From: Hofstenia miamia
Taxonomy: Eukaryota > Xenacoelomorpha > Acoela > Hofsteniidae
DNA: 64,000 nucleotides
Assembly: GCA_900660155.1 (NCBI GenBank)
Contig: CABFPE010000051.1
Coordinates: 2,064,909-2,128,908, forward strand
Direction of reading: 5' to 3'
This document shows positions 9,779 to 21,396 of the stretch, piece by piece; the stretch's first letter is position 1, and every line of letters starts with the position of its first letter. The notes under the pieces are model-generated. The model was not told the origin of the DNA and did not search any database. It saw only the letters and a program-made list of their open reading frames with translations. A program made the position numbers and the translations under genes.

Positions 9779-11740
9779 CTATTAAACGTACATACACATT
9801 TGCAGTAAAGAAACTCCCAGTAGTTGTTGATGTTAAGAAAAAATTCTAATTTCATTCGGCCTATCTAGTTTCGATGTAATTTTTTAAATGAAGCTGAAAC
9901 CGTTCTGAAGCGATTTTAAATGATATTTAATTATTTCAATTTTGAGGAAACGGGTTCTTTTTAATCGAATTTTCAAACTGACCTACCTAAAACCTCATAT
10001 CAAGATAGCGTTAGGACGAATGCAGGCGCTTATCGAGAATTTCTAAAAGGGCGGTCCAATTCTTATCCGAGACATATAGGCGTAGGTAGTGTTGATTATA
10101 TATTGCAGTTAAAGGTGTACAAATTTAAACAAACATTTAAATAAATAAAGCAATAGAGTAATTATGAATTGATCTACTTTTTTGCACTTTATGTCAAACA
10201 AAAAGACTGTTCATCAATATATCGATCAGATCGTATGAGAATGAGTTGAAATTGGCAACTGCCAGCCTAAATACACCCCTGGACGAACGTTTAAAAAGCG
10301 ATCTAAACCTTTTGTGAAGCAATCGTTTTCTACGATAATGTTTCGAAGTCTCATTAGACAAAAAATTATTTTTTAAATGCATTTGGTCTCCTATTGTCCG
10401 AAAATGTATCTTTTGGGTAGAATTGCACTCTTTCTCCCAAAATTCAGTTAGCTTTAAGCATGCTCCGCCTCTCCGTAATAGCGATCTAAAGAATCTATCA
10501 ATTTCTCGCTAAAGAAAAGCATATTTGGAGTAACAAACATATTTCTTGGAAATGCGCAGTGTAGCATGTGATTTTCTAAAATGTCGCAAGATTGCTCGGA
10601 ATTTCGAAGAGCGTTATATAATTTTAACGTCATTCGATGCCAATAACTAGTGCAACGAACGAAACAAGGTTTATTATGGTGATAAATTTCGGAAGAAACT
10701 GTTTAGCCTGCTTGATAAATAGCCCTCTAGTGTGATTATTTAATTGACGGTATAAATTGAGGAATTGCGATAACCGAGTGAATAAAATAAGAGCGTTGCT
10801 GCGTGTTTGAGCTGTGTAAACAGCAGATTACAGATAAGCACTGTTGATAAATGAATTCGCAAGCTTAAGCCTAAAATAGGTATTCAACTGTTATTCGCAA
10901 CACAAAGCATTATTATAATTTATCCCTAGGAAAGCGGGCTTCTAACGATTGCTTTTTCTGTGCACGATGTCATTTAGCCCGGCTAGTAAAAGTAAGAGAG
11001 AATTAACTATACCCATCGGTAACAGAATCACAAGTGGATGAATACATTAAAAAATGTTATAAATTACCCCTCAATTTAAATCAAGGTTTGATGTGTTAAT
11101 ATTATATTATCACATTCAATGTTTCTAACCATATGTTACTTTATTTGTATTTTAGAAATTCAGGCGATCAGGAAAATTGAGATGGGGCGTATATATTTAT
11201 TTTGTTTATTTGATAATTTTTTGTATATTGAATAATAAATGTTTAGTTGCCACAATATAGAGTATCAGTGATTGTCGCACAACATGATGCTTAGCTGCAC
11301 TTCAGTGACAGGTTAATTTCTTACCTTTGTCTTATGTTTTATTTTAAGTTTCAAATCGAAATAACTTTACATAATCACTTGCGTTTTAAATATTTGAGGT
11401 AGATAATTTTTCTTTTTGGCTCAAAATAAACTTAACATATTACTCTATACTAAATAGAATATTATTGTTATGTAATAATCTATATGTAATTGCCCCATCT
11501 CAATTATTGTTCTAGTGATCATTTCGTAAGTAGTTTTTAGTTAAGACTATCTATATACATTTATATTTTAGAATAGCTGTGCAAAAGGTAAGCATTCTTA
11601 CTTATTTTTGACAAACTTAAGTTGAAGTCTGTTTGATGCTATAAAGGTCAGCTACTATTGTCCTTGATGCTGTTTATTAGCATTTATTTTAACGTATGGT
11701 TTATATTTGTTTGGGTTGAGTACTGAGTTTACACTGTTAA
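9779..11740. other. intergenic, nothing recognised
   Basis: About 2 kb without a recognisable coding frame. Slightly higher GC near 10.2-10.9 kb is not accompanied by motifs I can name. Confidence 0.35.
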
Positions 11741-11749
11741 GCAGCCATT

Positions 11750-11975
11750 TTACAGCCTAAAATAAGAGCAAAAGCAGCATTAAATTTTATTAGTAAATAC
11801 ATTTTTCAAGTGGCTGAATTAAGGCTCTCAATAAGCGCTTAAAAACGCCAAAAATACGCGCGTAATAAGCATTAAAAAGGTACCAAAATCGCGCGTTTTA
11901 AGCGCGTATTTACAACCATAAAAGAGCTATATTAGAGCCCAAAATAAGCGCAAAATCAGTGTTAAATGTTACTTG
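11750..11975. repeat. GCGC-rich imperfect repeat block
   Basis: The phrase AGCC.AAAATAAG.GCAAAA.CAG.(A/T)TTAAAT occurs at about 11755 and again at about 11936. Between them lie AATACGCGCGTAATAAGC and TTTTAAGCGCGTATTTAC, which are near inverted copies of each other. It is probably a decayed palindromic element; no clear ends were found. Confidence 0.4.
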
Positions 11976-12984
11976 GGTAGAAATCATCAAATATGTTGTT
12001 GGATTTTTTTCAACTTCAATTGCATTTACTAATCCTGTGACGATGAATATATTGTCGTTATATTCATTTTTGTCAACCGTGAGATGTATACAAGAATGCA
12101 AAACACTATCAGTTATGACTAAAGGACGTAAGAGTAAAATCAATAACGTGAAAAAGTTTTTTTGGTCAAAAACATATTGTAAAGTTTGAAGGATCATGAA
12201 AAACGGCTGTCATATCAAAAATGTTAAAAATATTTGGTTAAGTCAAAATTTCAATATTTGGAAAAATTAAAATTAAATTTGAGCATTTAATTAGTAAATT
12301 ACTATATTTTTTGTGAAAAGCCTCATCAAAATTTGAATTAAAAACCAATAAAAACAACGATCAGGCAAAATGAAAAACGAGATTGTGATAGCATAAGCAA
12401 TCCACCAATCACAGCTATACTTCAAATGTTTCAATATTCTCATGTCATTCTCGGATGAGGTTTTTTACAAATCAGAAAACTTTTACTAAAGTATTGGTCA
12501 TTTTAATGTTGAAAACACTATATTCTAACATATGTAAAGTTTGAAGTGGCTTCAATTTTGTTATTGAGTCAATATAAAAGTTATAAAAGTTATATAAAAT
12601 TATGAATAAAATATTTTAATAATTTTTATATTTTCAAACATGGATCTAACATTTAGATTAAATTATATAATTACATGATTGTTTACATTGAACAACTTGA
12701 CTCCAATACATAGATTGAACAAAGTTAATTTAATTTTTATGTAGTCAATAATTTTTTACATAATTAAGCATTGCCGTAACGAATAGTTGGTTTTTAATTG
12801 CATAAACTTTGCCGTCTTGAACAGTCTTCTTGACCGTTTTGTCCGTCTTGAAGTTTGGCAAAGAATCATTTTTTAATCATGTACTCTAATTTTAAATATA
12901 TTAATCAAGATATGCCTAAAAATACCTGAAAAACATAACCGTCTTCAATCCGGCCTCATCCTTCTTCCATCTTGCCCCGTCTTA
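11976..12984. other. intergenic; CGTCTT-rich stretch near 12.8-12.98 kb
   Basis: No gene recognised. Several spaced CCGTCTT words occur between 12815 and 12985, without a clear periodicity. Confidence 0.35.
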
Positions 12985-13320
12985 AGCCCATACTACACGA
13001 ACAATTTTTATCGCCAATTTTTGTTCGCCAACGAAAATCGTTTGTGTAGCACCCCTCTTCCACAACAAAAGAGGGGAGTAATTATCTAGACTAAAGTTGT
13101 TCTTTCGGTCCAACTAAAGTTGGCGACAAAAGTTGTCCGTTCGGTCCAACAAAAATTGGACAATAAAAATTGTTCGTGTAGCACGCCTTTCGCCAACTTT
13201 AGTCGTGAAATATTAAATGACAAAAGTTGTCCGTGTAGCAGGTTGCTCCGACCGAGGAATCCGTATTCCTCGGCTCCGACCAACTTTTTTGTCGGAGAAA
13301 TAATTCTCCAACTTTCTAGT
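12985..13320. mobile_element. 'CTACACGAACAA' palindromic element, short copy
   Basis: The segment begins AAGCCCATACTACACGAACA. It contains multiple inverted and direct copies of GTGTAGCA and CAAC(A)TTTTGTCG (13045, 13165, 13223). It ends near the hairpin CCGAGGAATCCGTATTCCTCGG (13252-13273). Its first 80 bp align with the right part of the larger element at 22072-22890 (…CACCAATTTTTGTCACC.., GTGTAGCA.CCCCTC). It belongs to the same family and is non-coding. Confidence 0.6.
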
Positions 13321-13356
13321 AATTATCACCTTCAAAGATAAATAAACAATTTTAAG

Positions 13357-14042
13357 CAGGGATCGTTAGATTTTAATCGCGATTAATCGTATGAAAAAAA
13401 TTTTTGGCGATAGATTAATCGTAATCGCTGCTGCCAGGGGATTAATAATCGCGATTAATCGTCGATTAATCTACTTCTGATTAAAAATATTCAAAATACA
13501 ATATATCAATTAAAAAATATTCAAAATAGAAAATATCAACTATTATTGTTATTTGAGATTATTTCCTGAAGTCATTTTACTCCACATGTGCTTGTTAGGG
13601 TAAAGAAATATTTGGATCTCTAAGTTGAGGAGTAATAAACGATTTTGCTAATCAGATAGAGCATAACCAGCTTTGCTGAACAGTCTCTCAACCTGATTAG
13701 AAGTTGGCGTGATAAAATCGAGGATCCTTATATATAGAATTAGGCGACATCCGACGCTTCCTAAGTATGTTAGATGCCTAATCATCACGCTCTTTTTCTA
13801 TGTCCGGTGTTAAGGTTTTCTTTTGTAAAACATATGACACACGAAGAGTGGCCATAGATAAGATATCAAACCGAAAATGACAACACGTAACTGAATGCAT
13901 AAGCATCAACTTAATTAGAATAATCTAGATTAATCGAGCACGCTGTTTACGATTAATCTAATCTACTTGACCAGCACGATAGATTAATCTATCCGATTAA
14001 TCTCGATTAATCGTGTTGACGATTAATCATGTTGGATCCCTG
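13357..14042 (-). mobile_element. hAT element remnant with ATTAATCG repeats, 686 bp
   Basis: The ends read CAGGGATCGTTAGATTTTAA and, reverse-complemented, CAGGGATCCAACATGATTAA. The target duplication is ATTTTAAG (13349-13356) versus GTTTTAAG (14043-14050), 7 of 8. Both subterminal regions are packed with GATTAATCG words (13376-13480 and 13918-14030). The middle encodes a broken hAT dimerisation domain on the minus strand. Part of its right end is repeated after the N at 14663. Confidence 0.85.
13570..13735 (-). pseudogene. hAT transposase dimerisation-domain remnant
   Basis: The minus strand reads TPTSNQVERLFSKAGYALSD, a stop, then QNRLLLLNLEIQIFLYPNK. This is the ZBED-like hAT C-terminus (P.S..VERLFS.AG......R.......... 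.FL..N). The stop after LSD and the lack of any upstream catalytic region show that it is inactive. It lies inside the CAGGGATC-ended element and identifies that family. Confidence 0.8.
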
Positions 14043-15405
14043 GTTTTAAGCTATAATTTCAATCGTTTTCAGAGTTCATTTCGGCATGGATTTCTATAGA
14101 AATCCATGATTTCGGACTGTAAAATTTAAAATTAGCTAGGTTTATAGAATTAATAATCATGATTTGTACATTTTTATGTTAAAATAAACACATATCACTA
14201 TGTAGGCATCTCTTCTGTATACTTGCGTAAATGTATCAGCATTAAATTAAAACAATTAACTCATCAAAAAGAATCTTTTGTAGTAAACAAAAACATTTGA
14301 ACTTTGCGAGTTATAAAATAGTGATTAGAATGGGAAGTCGATCACAGCATAGCTTTGCGAACTCAAGTGTTGTTTAAACAGTGCAGGCAATTATGATGTT
14401 TGGTTGAATTTCAAAGTAAACACCATCATTCCTATTTTATCATTCGTGCACAGTGATAATCTCTTTCCAATGAAAATACACATCGTATTTTTAACGTGAT
14501 TTCATTAATTTGATGGTTCTCCGAGCGATGAATATATGCAATCAGTATGAGGAAGTTATTACATTTTTTGTATCCAGCGCCTTGTAGATATTTTAAAATT
14601 TTGTATCAAAAGCCCATATATATATATATATATATTGATTTCCTACATAATTAAATATTGAANTAATCTAGATTAATCGAGCACGCTGTTTACGATTAAT
14701 CTAATCTACTTGACCAGCACGATAGATTAATCTATCCGATTAATCTCGATTAATCGTGTTGACGATTAATCATGTTGGATCCCTGGTTTTAAGCTATAAT
14801 TTCAATCGTTTTCAGAGTTCATTTCGGCATGGATTTCTATAGAAATCCATGATTTCGGACTGTAAAATTTAAAATTAGCTAGGTTTATAGAATTAATAAT
14901 CATGATTTGTACATTTTTATGTTAAAATAAACACATATCACTATGTAGGCATCTCTTCTGTATACTGGCGTAAATGTATCAGCATTAAATTAAAACAATT
15001 AACTCATCAAAAAGAATCTTTTGTAGTAAACAAAAACATTTGAACTTTGCGAGTTATAAAATAGTGATTAGAATGGGAAGTCGATCACAGCATAGCTTTG
15101 CGAACTCAAGTGTTGTTTAAACAGTGCAGGCAATTATGATGTTTGGTTGAATTTCAAAGTAAACACCATCATTCCTATTTTATCATTCGTGCACAGTGAT
15201 AATCTCTTTCCAATGAAAATACACATCGTATTTTTAACGTGATTTCATTAATTTGATGGTTCTTAGAGCGATGAATATATGCAATCAGTATGAGGAAGTT
15301 ATTACATTTTTTGTATCCAGCGCCTTGTAGATATTTTAAAATTTTGTATCAAAAGCCCATATATATATATATATATATTGATTTCCTACATAATTAAATA
15401 TTGAA
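13921..15405. repeat. near-identical 742-bp duplicate around a single N
   Basis: 13921-14662 and 14664-15405 are almost identical, separated only by one N at 14663. I saw only a few differences, for example TATACTTGCG versus TATACTGGCG and TTCTCCGAG versus TTCTTAGAG. This is the signature of two overlapping contig ends (perhaps two haplotypes) that were joined without merging. The tract (AT)n near 14615-14635, repeated at 15358-15378, probably prevented the merge. Confidence 0.85.
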
Positions 15406-15549
15406 TTCTGCTTTAATAAGATCTCCATCTCCATGTGACCACACTGTTGACATCTCCATGCTTTAGTGAAATGCGCGCTATAATTATGCAATTTGCCGCT
15501 CAAATTCAAGGCCACTATTACGATCACTCATTTAGGAATGTAAACAAGC
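15406..15549. other. short unique stretch
   Basis: No recognised feature lies between the two duplicated blocks. Confidence 0.3.
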
Positions 15550-18500
15550 ACATTTCATCAGGCGCGGTTTAATAATATTCAAGAAAATACGAATACAGAT
15601 ATTGAAACAATATATATTGTTTCAATAAAGACATTAAAATGTAACATGAAATAGCTTGTTGCAGCTGCATACAGGGGCCCAGCTAACCCGGGGTGCTGGG
15701 GGTGATGAACCCCCGAATATTTTTTCTCAGGGGGCAGCAAAATGACTATTTAACAGATGTTGTGTTCATTTAATTTTTCACTCATTTTCTAAATTTACAA
15801 TGCAGTCTATCACTTTCAACATTTTTTTGAAATATATATTTGAATAAGAGAATTGTGTTTTCTGTCTAAATGTAACTCTTGAATCTCAGCCATTACAAGT
15901 GTGACACAAGATCAATATTTTCGACCTATTTCATTTGTCCTATTGTTTTAATTTAAACAAAAATTAGCCTTAATCAGTTTTGCATATGGACATGAACATA
16001 TCCATTCCATTCTATTTCCAGATTGTCAAATAAAAATTCAACAAACAGACATTCTCAACACCAAAGAAAATGTTAAACACACCGAAAATTTGCTTAAGAA
16101 AATATAAATGGTTTAAGAACAGTACTAATTGTTTTACAATAACCAAAATACGTTTACGTTTAAGTCATTCAGAGCTTTGAAAGCTTTCTCCAAAATAGGA
16201 GGAGATTTGTATAAACTACCAGGCTAGTCAGTCTTAAAAAGTTATTTTATTTGTGCAATCTCTGCATGAACAAGAGAATTCAAAAGAAAACATGAAGAAT
16301 ACAAGTTAAAATGTTGTTAATGTAAACCACATTGACCTAATATTTGCTTCAGCACACTGTTAAAACTAAAGCAGTTCTAGCTTCAATGCCTAAGTTAGTG
16401 TTCTATGGCATGGCAATTGTCTTAGCACAGCCGTGTGCAAAATAAATTTTTTACTTAGAGGGCAGTTGGCCGAAAGACTTTGGACGTAGCTTGCAGTTGG
16501 CTTTAAGCCTTTAGCCGTATCCGGCTGTTAACCGGGACGTTTTCGCCATAGTCAACGTTTTTTACTACTACTNACATTTCATCAGGCGCGGTTTAATAAT
16601 ATTCAAGAAAATACGAATACAGATATTGAAACAATATATATTGTTTCAATAAAGACATTAAAATGTAACATGAAATAGCTTGTTGCAGCTGCATACAGGG
16701 GCCCAGCTAACCCGGGGTGCTGGGGGTGATGAACCCCCGAATATTTTTTCTCAGGGGGCAGCAAAATGACTATTTAACAGATGTTGTGTTCATTTAATTT
16801 TTCACTCATTTTCTAAATGTACAATGCAGTCAGTCTATCACTTTCAACATTTTTTTGAAATATATATTTGAATAAGAGATTTGTGTTTTCTGTCTAAATG
16901 TAACTCTTGAATCTCAGCCATTACAAGTGTGACACAAGATCAATATTTTCGACCTATTTCATTTGTCCTATTGTTCTAATTTAAACAAAAATTAGCCTTA
17001 ATCAGTTTTGCATATGGACATGAACATATCCATTCCATTCCATTTCCAGATTGTCAAATAAAAATTCAAAAAACAGACATTCTCAACACCATAGAAAATG
17101 TTAAACACACCGTAAATTTGCTTAAGAAAATATAAATGGTTTAAGAACAGTACTAATTGTTTTACAATAACCAAAATACGTTTACGATTAAGTCATTCAG
17201 AGCTTTGAAAGCTTTCTCCAAAATAGGAGGAGATTTGTATAAACTACCAGGCTAGTCAGTCTTAAAAAGTTATTTCATTTGTGCAATCTCTGCATGAACA
17301 AGAGAATTCAAAAGAACACATGAAGAATACAAGTTAAAATGTTGTTAATGTAAACCACATTGACTGAAAATTTGCTTCAGCACTCTGTTACAACTAAAGC
17401 AGTTCTAGCTTCAATGCCTAAGTTAGTGTTCTGTGGCATGGCAATTGTCTTAGCACAGCCGTGTGCAAAATAAATTTTGTACTTAGAGGGCAGTTGGCCG
17501 AAAGACTTTGGATGTATCTTGCAGTTGGCTTTAAGCCTTTAGCCGTATCCGGCTGTTAACCGGGACGTTTTCGCCATAGTCAACGTTTTTTACTACTACT
17601 GAGTGCAATGCAAAGATTCAAGCATGCTCATACTTTGAAAAAATAAAGAAAATTGTGAAAATGTTTAAGTTTTAAAAACAACAATACAAATATATGTGAT
17701 TGGAAACAAATTGTTCATCATATTGTTAAAAAAATTTTAAGCAAGGAAATAGCTAAAATTTNGCTAACCCGGGGTGCTGGGGGTGATGAACCCCCGAATA
17801 TTTTTTCTCAGGGGGCAGCAAAATGACTATTTAACAGATGTTGTGTTCATTTAATTTTTCACTCATTTTCTAAATTTACAATGCAGTCAATCACTTTCAA
17901 CATTTTTTTGAAATATATATTTGAATAAGAGATTTGTGTTTTCTGTCTAAATGTAACTCTTGAATCTCAGCCATTACAAGTGTGACACAAGATCAATATT
18001 TTCGACCTATTTCATTTGTCCTATTGTTCTAATTTAAACAAAAATTAGCCTTAATCAGTTTTGCATATGGACATGAACATATCCATTCCATTCCATTTCC
18101 AGATTGTCAAATAAAAATTCAAAAAACAGACATTCTCAACACCAAAGAAAATGTTAAACACACCGTAAATTTGCTTAAGAAAATATAAATGGTTTAAGAA
18201 CAGTACTAATTGTTTTACAATAACCAAAATACGTTTACGTTTAAGTCATTCAGAGCTTTGAAAGCTTTCTCCAAAATAGGAGGAGATTTGTATAAACTAC
18301 CAGGCTAGTCAGTCTTAAAAAGTTATTTCATTTGTGCAATCTCTGCATGAACAGGAGAATTCAAAAGAACACATGAAGAATACAAGTTAAAATGTTGTTA
18401 ATGTAAACCACATTGACTGAATATTTGCTTCAGCACTCTGTTACAACTAAAGCAGTTCTAGCTTCAATGCCTAAGTTAGTGTTCTGTGGCATGGCAATTG

Positions 18501-18815
18501 TCTTAGCACAGCCGTGTGCAAAATAAATTTTGTACTTAGAGGGCAGTTGGCCGAAAGACTTTGGACGTATCTTGCAGTTGGCTTTAAGCCTTTAGCCGTA
18601 TCTGGCTGTTAACCGGGACGTTTTCGCCTTAGTCAACGTTTTTTACTACTACTGAGTGCAATGCAAAGATTCAAGCATGCTCATACTTTGAAAAATTAAA
18701 GAAAATTGTGAAAATGTTTAAGTTTTAAAAACAACAATACAAATATATATCATGGAAACAAATTGTTCATCATATTGTTAAAAAAATTTTAAGCAAGGAA
18801 ATAGCTAAAATTTAG
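15550..18815. repeat. about 1-kb block present three times across Ns
   Basis: Block 15550-16572 recurs as 16574-17600. The part starting GCTAACCCGGGGTGCTGG recurs a third time from 17763 and runs on through 18811. Single Ns at 16573 and 17762 mark the joins. Copies differ by scattered substitutions and a 4-bp indel (a GTCA unit near 16830). The pattern of overlaps (end of one equals start of the next) suggests unmerged contigs or haplotypes rather than a real tandem array. True length may be close to one third of what is shown. Confidence 0.8.
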
Positions 18816-19124
18816 TTAACATGGGCTGGGCTGAGCTGCTTTTTTATCTGTAATAATATTTCCTCATCCAATAAACAGGTTTTCACATCCATTTTGTGTT
18901 GCAGGTGCAGCATGTAAATGTCTAATAATGAATGCAAATTGGGGATATAATGTGACCTTTCGTATTAACTATTACTCTATACACGCATTAATGCATTAAT
19001 AATCAGAGACATCACTGGTACTTTCAAAAATGAATTCTAGCTGGTATTTGGTCGTAGACAAAGTCTTTGAGACCATAGCCGACTGTTGGACGCGACTACA
19101 GCCTGCTAACGGACCAGAACACTA
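18477..19124. mobile_element. possible hAT-type MITE, TAGTGTTCTG ends
   Basis: TAGTGTTCTGTGGCATGGC at 18477 has a partner end at 19124 that reverse-complements to TAGTGTTCTGGTCCG. The same end family occurs at 41016-41337 (TAGTGTTCTGTGGCCATGGC). The putative 8-bp flanks match at only 5 of 8 positions, so the boundary is tentative. The interior contains repeated CAGTTGGC words. Earlier partial copies (near 16400 and 17427) lie in the duplicated blocks. Confidence 0.45.
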
Positions 19125-20279
19125 GCATATATATGGAAATATTTGCGCATGGTTAGAGCAATTCTAAGACTGCGCCTAGTCCCATTTGTGACATCTAATA
19201 TCAAATAGCAATTTTGTTGACCAATATATCGGTACCTCTTTTTAGGGTGTAGCAACAACTCAATAATATAGTTATTTACAGAATGATAGTGATACATAAC
19301 AGTTTACTGCATGAGTTTTGCAATCCATTGTGGCCATACATAGATGACTTTAAGTTATTTCTTATCTTATTCTCTAAAAGTGTACTTTTATTGTGAAAAA
19401 TTTTGGAAATTTAAAATATCCTTGGCTGAGGTAAGGTTCAAAAGTATTCCAAAATTCTATTGTGTGCTTTAGCAACTCCAAAAAATAATATCATCTATTG
19501 GCACTGAATAGTAATTTTGGTTCAACTTATCGTCAGCTTAGTCAATCACTACTAGTGTTATGGAGGGCCACTCATGGTACATGACTAGGGCAAAATCCAA
19601 TGAAACTAAGTGGAACTAGGCCCAGCAAAATATTGGTATTGCAGAACCATAATCACTAGTTCTAAGATTTATGGAATGATGTGGACATTTATGGAAAATT
19701 ATGGAAATATTTTTAAAATAGTTGTGGAAAGGGAATGGAAATAGAAGAAAATTTCATTTCCATATGCAAGCCTGGATTAAATGCAGCCTAATTAGTTTTT
19801 AAGGAACTCTTTTAATAGGCCTAAGTAATTTTATTTAACTTTTTTTAAGCAGCTTTCAATTCAGAAAGTTTACATTTAAATTTGCTATTGCTAATCTGTC
19901 TTTCTAGTTCTAGCCTTGAGAATATCATCAACTAACTTATTTTTATCTGATGCCATAAAAGAATCAACAAGTTGTAATATTACCCAAAGTGTTAAATCCC
20001 AATCATTACCTAGTCAATCTCAATTTTCTATTCTATGTTTCAGGGGCGTATGCAAAATTTTCTAATGGGGGACATCTCTATTGTGATCATATAAGTGACC
20101 AAAATCATAGTTAAGCCCATGAAATTTATCAAAATATTCAAAAATAGACCTTCATTTCTAAATTAATTTAATTTTTTTGCCGAAAATTGTTTAATTTAAC
20201 CAAACAAAATCGATTTTGAAGCTCCCTTCTGTACACCACTTCTATGTTTTATTAATCTCATCTTTGCATTACTTTGTAT
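19125..20279. other. interior of the large element; second transposon end at 20042
   Basis: No coding frame was recognised up to the gap. CAGGGGCGTATGCAAAATTT at 20042 followed by TGGGGGACATCTC resembles a hAT terminus. A similar phrase (GATGGGGGACATCTCAATTT on the minus strand) occurs near 33240-33262. Confidence 0.35.
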
Positions 20280-21279
20280 NNNNNNNNNNNNNNNNNNNNN
20301 NNNNNNNNNNNNNNNNNNNNNNNNNNNNNNNNNNNNNNNNNNNNNNNNNNNNNNNNNNNNNNNNNNNNNNNNNNNNNNNNNNNNNNNNNNNNNNNNNNNN
20401 NNNNNNNNNNNNNNNNNNNNNNNNNNNNNNNNNNNNNNNNNNNNNNNNNNNNNNNNNNNNNNNNNNNNNNNNNNNNNNNNNNNNNNNNNNNNNNNNNNNN
20501 NNNNNNNNNNNNNNNNNNNNNNNNNNNNNNNNNNNNNNNNNNNNNNNNNNNNNNNNNNNNNNNNNNNNNNNNNNNNNNNNNNNNNNNNNNNNNNNNNNNN
20601 NNNNNNNNNNNNNNNNNNNNNNNNNNNNNNNNNNNNNNNNNNNNNNNNNNNNNNNNNNNNNNNNNNNNNNNNNNNNNNNNNNNNNNNNNNNNNNNNNNNN
20701 NNNNNNNNNNNNNNNNNNNNNNNNNNNNNNNNNNNNNNNNNNNNNNNNNNNNNNNNNNNNNNNNNNNNNNNNNNNNNNNNNNNNNNNNNNNNNNNNNNNN
20801 NNNNNNNNNNNNNNNNNNNNNNNNNNNNNNNNNNNNNNNNNNNNNNNNNNNNNNNNNNNNNNNNNNNNNNNNNNNNNNNNNNNNNNNNNNNNNNNNNNNN
20901 NNNNNNNNNNNNNNNNNNNNNNNNNNNNNNNNNNNNNNNNNNNNNNNNNNNNNNNNNNNNNNNNNNNNNNNNNNNNNNNNNNNNNNNNNNNNNNNNNNNN
21001 NNNNNNNNNNNNNNNNNNNNNNNNNNNNNNNNNNNNNNNNNNNNNNNNNNNNNNNNNNNNNNNNNNNNNNNNNNNNNNNNNNNNNNNNNNNNNNNNNNNN
21101 NNNNNNNNNNNNNNNNNNNNNNNNNNNNNNNNNNNNNNNNNNNNNNNNNNNNNNNNNNNNNNNNNNNNNNNNNNNNNNNNNNNNNNNNNNNNNNNNNNNN
21201 NNNNNNNNNNNNNNNNNNNNNNNNNNNNNNNNNNNNNNNNNNNNNNNNNNNNNNNNNNNNNNNNNNNNNNNNNNNNNNN
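20280..21279. other. assembly gap, exactly 1000 N
   Basis: A run of exactly 1000 N, so this is a placeholder length and not a measured size. Open frames that span it are artefacts. It interrupts the THAP-domain gene on its right side. Confidence 0.98.
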
Positions 21280-21396
21280 AGCTGCAACCCATTTTTTACA
21301 CATATCTTCTTCTTTAGGAAACCGATAAATAGAGACATGTTCTTTATTAGTTTTATATCCTGAGGTACAATAACCAACAGAACACTTACGAGGCAT
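21280..21396 (-). CDS. THAP-domain protein, N-terminal fragment cut by gap
   Basis: The frame starts at ATG 21396 (minus) with MPRKCSVGYCTSGYK, continues with VSIYRFPKEEDMCKKWVAA, and is lost in the N gap at 21279. Visible THAP features are the first zinc-ligand pair (C-x4-C), the conserved Phe-Pro of the YRFP segment and the invariant Trp of KKWVAA. The second half (C-x2-H and the AVPTIF-like end) is hidden. THAP domains are sequence-specific DNA-binding zinc modules used by P-element-type transposases and by cellular regulators. Lying 0.5 kb inside the CAGGGGCCCAGC-ended element and reading inward, it is best explained as the start of that element's transposase. A host THAP gene cannot be excluded. 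No upstream exon is needed, since M-P-x-x-C is a usual start. Confidence 0.75.

Noticed and set aside
9779-11740. tRNA or other structured RNA genes
   Set aside because: I looked for TTCRA-type boxes and cloverleaf patterns here and elsewhere and saw none that hold up.
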